In this document: positions 62,701 to 64,000 of the stretch, piece by piece | Position numbering within the stretch: position 1 is the stretch's first letter | How the letters are laid out: every line of letters starts with the position of its first letter | Source of the DNA: Adiantum capillus-veneris | Taxonomy: Eukaryota > Streptophyta > Polypodiopsida > Polypodiales > Pteridaceae | DNA length: 64,000 nucleotides | Direction: 5' to 3' | NCBI GenBank assembly: GCA_014529385.2 | Contig: CM043944.1 | Span: 66,976,895 to 67,040,894 of the forward strand | Notes under the pieces: generated by a model | The model's database searches: none | What the model was told of the DNA's origin: nothing | What the model saw: only the letters and a program-made list of their open reading frames with translations | Program-made: the position numbers and the translations under genes

Positions 62701-63800
62701 AATGGACCCTAGCTTAGACAAGTGGTGGACCTTTGCTTCTCTCTATGTTTCAATAGAGTTAGCTTGGACAAGTGGTGGAACTTGGAACCAAACCCCCATG
62801 TAAAACCTATCATGGTCATTCCAAGTGGTGAGAAAGAATACCCTTTAAGATATAGCCTTATAGGTTGGACAAGTGGTGGACCTTAACACCCAGATCTTCT
62901 TAATATAATGACATAGAGTGGAAAAGTGGTGAATCTTGACATCAAACCACTCATGCTACTAGTGATAATAGGTTGGACAAGTGGTGGACCTTGAATGTAA
63001 ACCCCCCATGTACGAAATATCATGGGTTTAAGATATTTCAATGGAGCCTAGCATTTTGGAGACATGGTGCAGCTTGCTTCTCTTCATGTTTCAATCAAAC
63101 CTGGCTTGGACAAATGGTGGAGCATCCTTCTCTCCATGTTTCAATGGAGCCTAGCTTGGACAAGTGGTGGACCTTTGATTCTCTCTATGTTTCAATAGAG
63201 TTAGCTTGGACAAGTGGTGGACCTTGGAACCATACCCCTATGTAAAACCCATCATGTGCATTCCAAGTGGTGGTAAATAATACCATTTAAGATATAGCCT
63301 TATAGGTTGGACAAGTGGTGGACCTTAACACCCAGATCTTCTTAATATAATGACATAGAGTGGAAAAGTGGTGAATCTTGAGACCAAACCACTCATGCTA
63401 CTAGGGATAATAGGTTGGACAAGTGGTGGACCTTGAATTTAAACCCCACATATACAAAATATCATGGGTTTAAGGTATTTCAATGGAGCCTAGCATCTCA
63501 AAGACATGGTGCATCTTGCTTCTCTTCATGTTTCAATGGAGCCTATTTTGGACAAATGGTGGAGCATCCTTCTCTCCATGTTTCAATGGACCCTAGATTG
63601 GACAAGTGGTGGACCTTTGCTTCTCTCTATGTTTCAATATAGTTAGCCTATATTAGACAATTAGTAGACCTCGAATCTCTCCATGTTGTCTAGAGCTGAG
63701 CTTGGACAAGTGGTGGACCTTACTTCTCCCTTCCCTTAGTTTACTAGCTTAAATGATCACTATGTATACTTGCTTAGATCTAGCTTGAACAAGTGGTGGA
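56740..63800 (+). repeat. Array of TTGGACAAGTGGTGGACC repeats upstream of gene A', 442-bp higher-order unit
   Basis: About 7 kb of tandem repeats with dozens of copies of TTGGACAAGTGGTGGACC. In the right part the higher-order unit is exactly 442 bp: GGTTGGACAAG..CTTGAATGTAAAC marks 61282, 61724, 62166, then 62529 (a shortened 363-bp unit), 62971 and 63413. Each unit runs through CATGTTTCAATGGAGCCTA, ATGGTGGAGCATCCTTCTCT, TTCAATAGAGTTAGC, AAACCCCCATGTAAAACCTA and TATAGCCTTATAGG. In the left part intervals are less regular (about 603, 440, 423, 417, 605). The stretch 57000-57215 is a short run of GGCGGGATATTTTAAATTTA-like sequence. Frames that cross the array (LDKWWTL and similar) repeat with it and are not genes. 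Confidence 0.93.
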
Positions 63801-63879
63801 ACTTGTATTCACACAAACTTAATCCATTACAAAAAAGTATATGTTAAAATAACATTTGGTTTTTTTTGTTTCAGGAAAG

Positions 63880-64000
63880 ATGGCTCCAAAAAAACAGGTT
63901 GCAAGGGTTGCTGTCTCAGTTGACTATACTTGCAATGATCTTAGGAAATGGTATTTGGACATACATGGTATAGAGGGTGCACAATTTCATAAGGTGCATC
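63880..64000 (+). CDS. Gene A': start of a probable gene A homologue (cut by window edge)
   Basis: The ATG at 63880 opens a frame to the window end (40 codons). It lies five bases after a strong 3' splice site (TTTTTTTTGTTTCAG). The protein begins MAPKKQVARVAV and has KWYLDIHGIEG..FHKVH, which aligns with PWYLDFHLPSG..DERVHLF near the start of gene A (19116). The match is short, so homology is likely rather than certain, but the shared position after a splice site and a large tandem array supports it. Confidence 0.6.
   Translation, partial: MAPKKQVARVAVSVDYTCNDLRKWYLDIHGIEGAQFHKVH

Noticed and set aside
57549-63642. Series of similar ~90-codon plus-strand frames (LDKWWTL..., AWTSGGP...)
   Set aside because: They recur with the 442-bp satellite, in different frames of the same repeat, and simply translate it. 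There is no independent coding signal.

Overview
The window looks like nuclear DNA from a land plant with a large, repeat-rich genome. The evidence is eukaryotic splice sites, Copia and Gypsy-type LTR retrotransposons (one with an initiator-methionine tRNA primer site), LINE and SINE debris, long GA/CT microsatellites and remnants of plant receptor-like kinases. A fern or other seed-free plant fits the repeat content and the unusual gene families, but the sequence alone does not prove it. Almost everything here is repeat or transposon; the only long intact reading frame is at 49652-52879 (minus).

Layout. 1-1237 (minus): open gag frame of a Gypsy-like element running off the left edge, with an odd leader (1238-2960) that carries two pairs of duplicated reading frames. 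3510-4337: truncated Copia 3' end (RNase H plus LTR). 4338-18880: very large arrays built on a palindrome (CTATGGCC..GGCCATAG), interrupted at 7954-9003 by a long inverted-repeat (foldback) element. 19116-21830: gene A, an unrecognised family, broken by one stop and one frameshift. 23690-25740: a second array with the same palindrome but a different, 60-bp unit. 25832-29040: gene B, a transposase-like (DUF7869-type) family, broken. 29799-35320: complete but decayed Copia element with a GACGT target duplication. 35326-49500: low-density debris (LINE, SINE, kinase pseudogenes, a truncated LTR, microsatellites). 49652-52879 (minus): gene B', intact homologue of gene B, 1075 aa. 52975-54690 and 56740-63800: arrays on a different core (TTGGACAAGTGGTGGACC). 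63880-64000: start of gene A', a probable homologue of gene A, cut by the window edge.

The most interesting pattern is that A-type and B-type genes occur together twice. Each of the four has a tandem array upstream and a 3' splice site just before its ATG. Within a locus both arrays share one core motif, but the core differs completely between the two loci. This suggests an undescribed two-gene mobile element whose long arrays are element-specific binding sites, comparable in logic to the subterminal repeats of CACTA transposons. The gene homologies, arrays and splice sites can be read in the sequence; the element model is inference.
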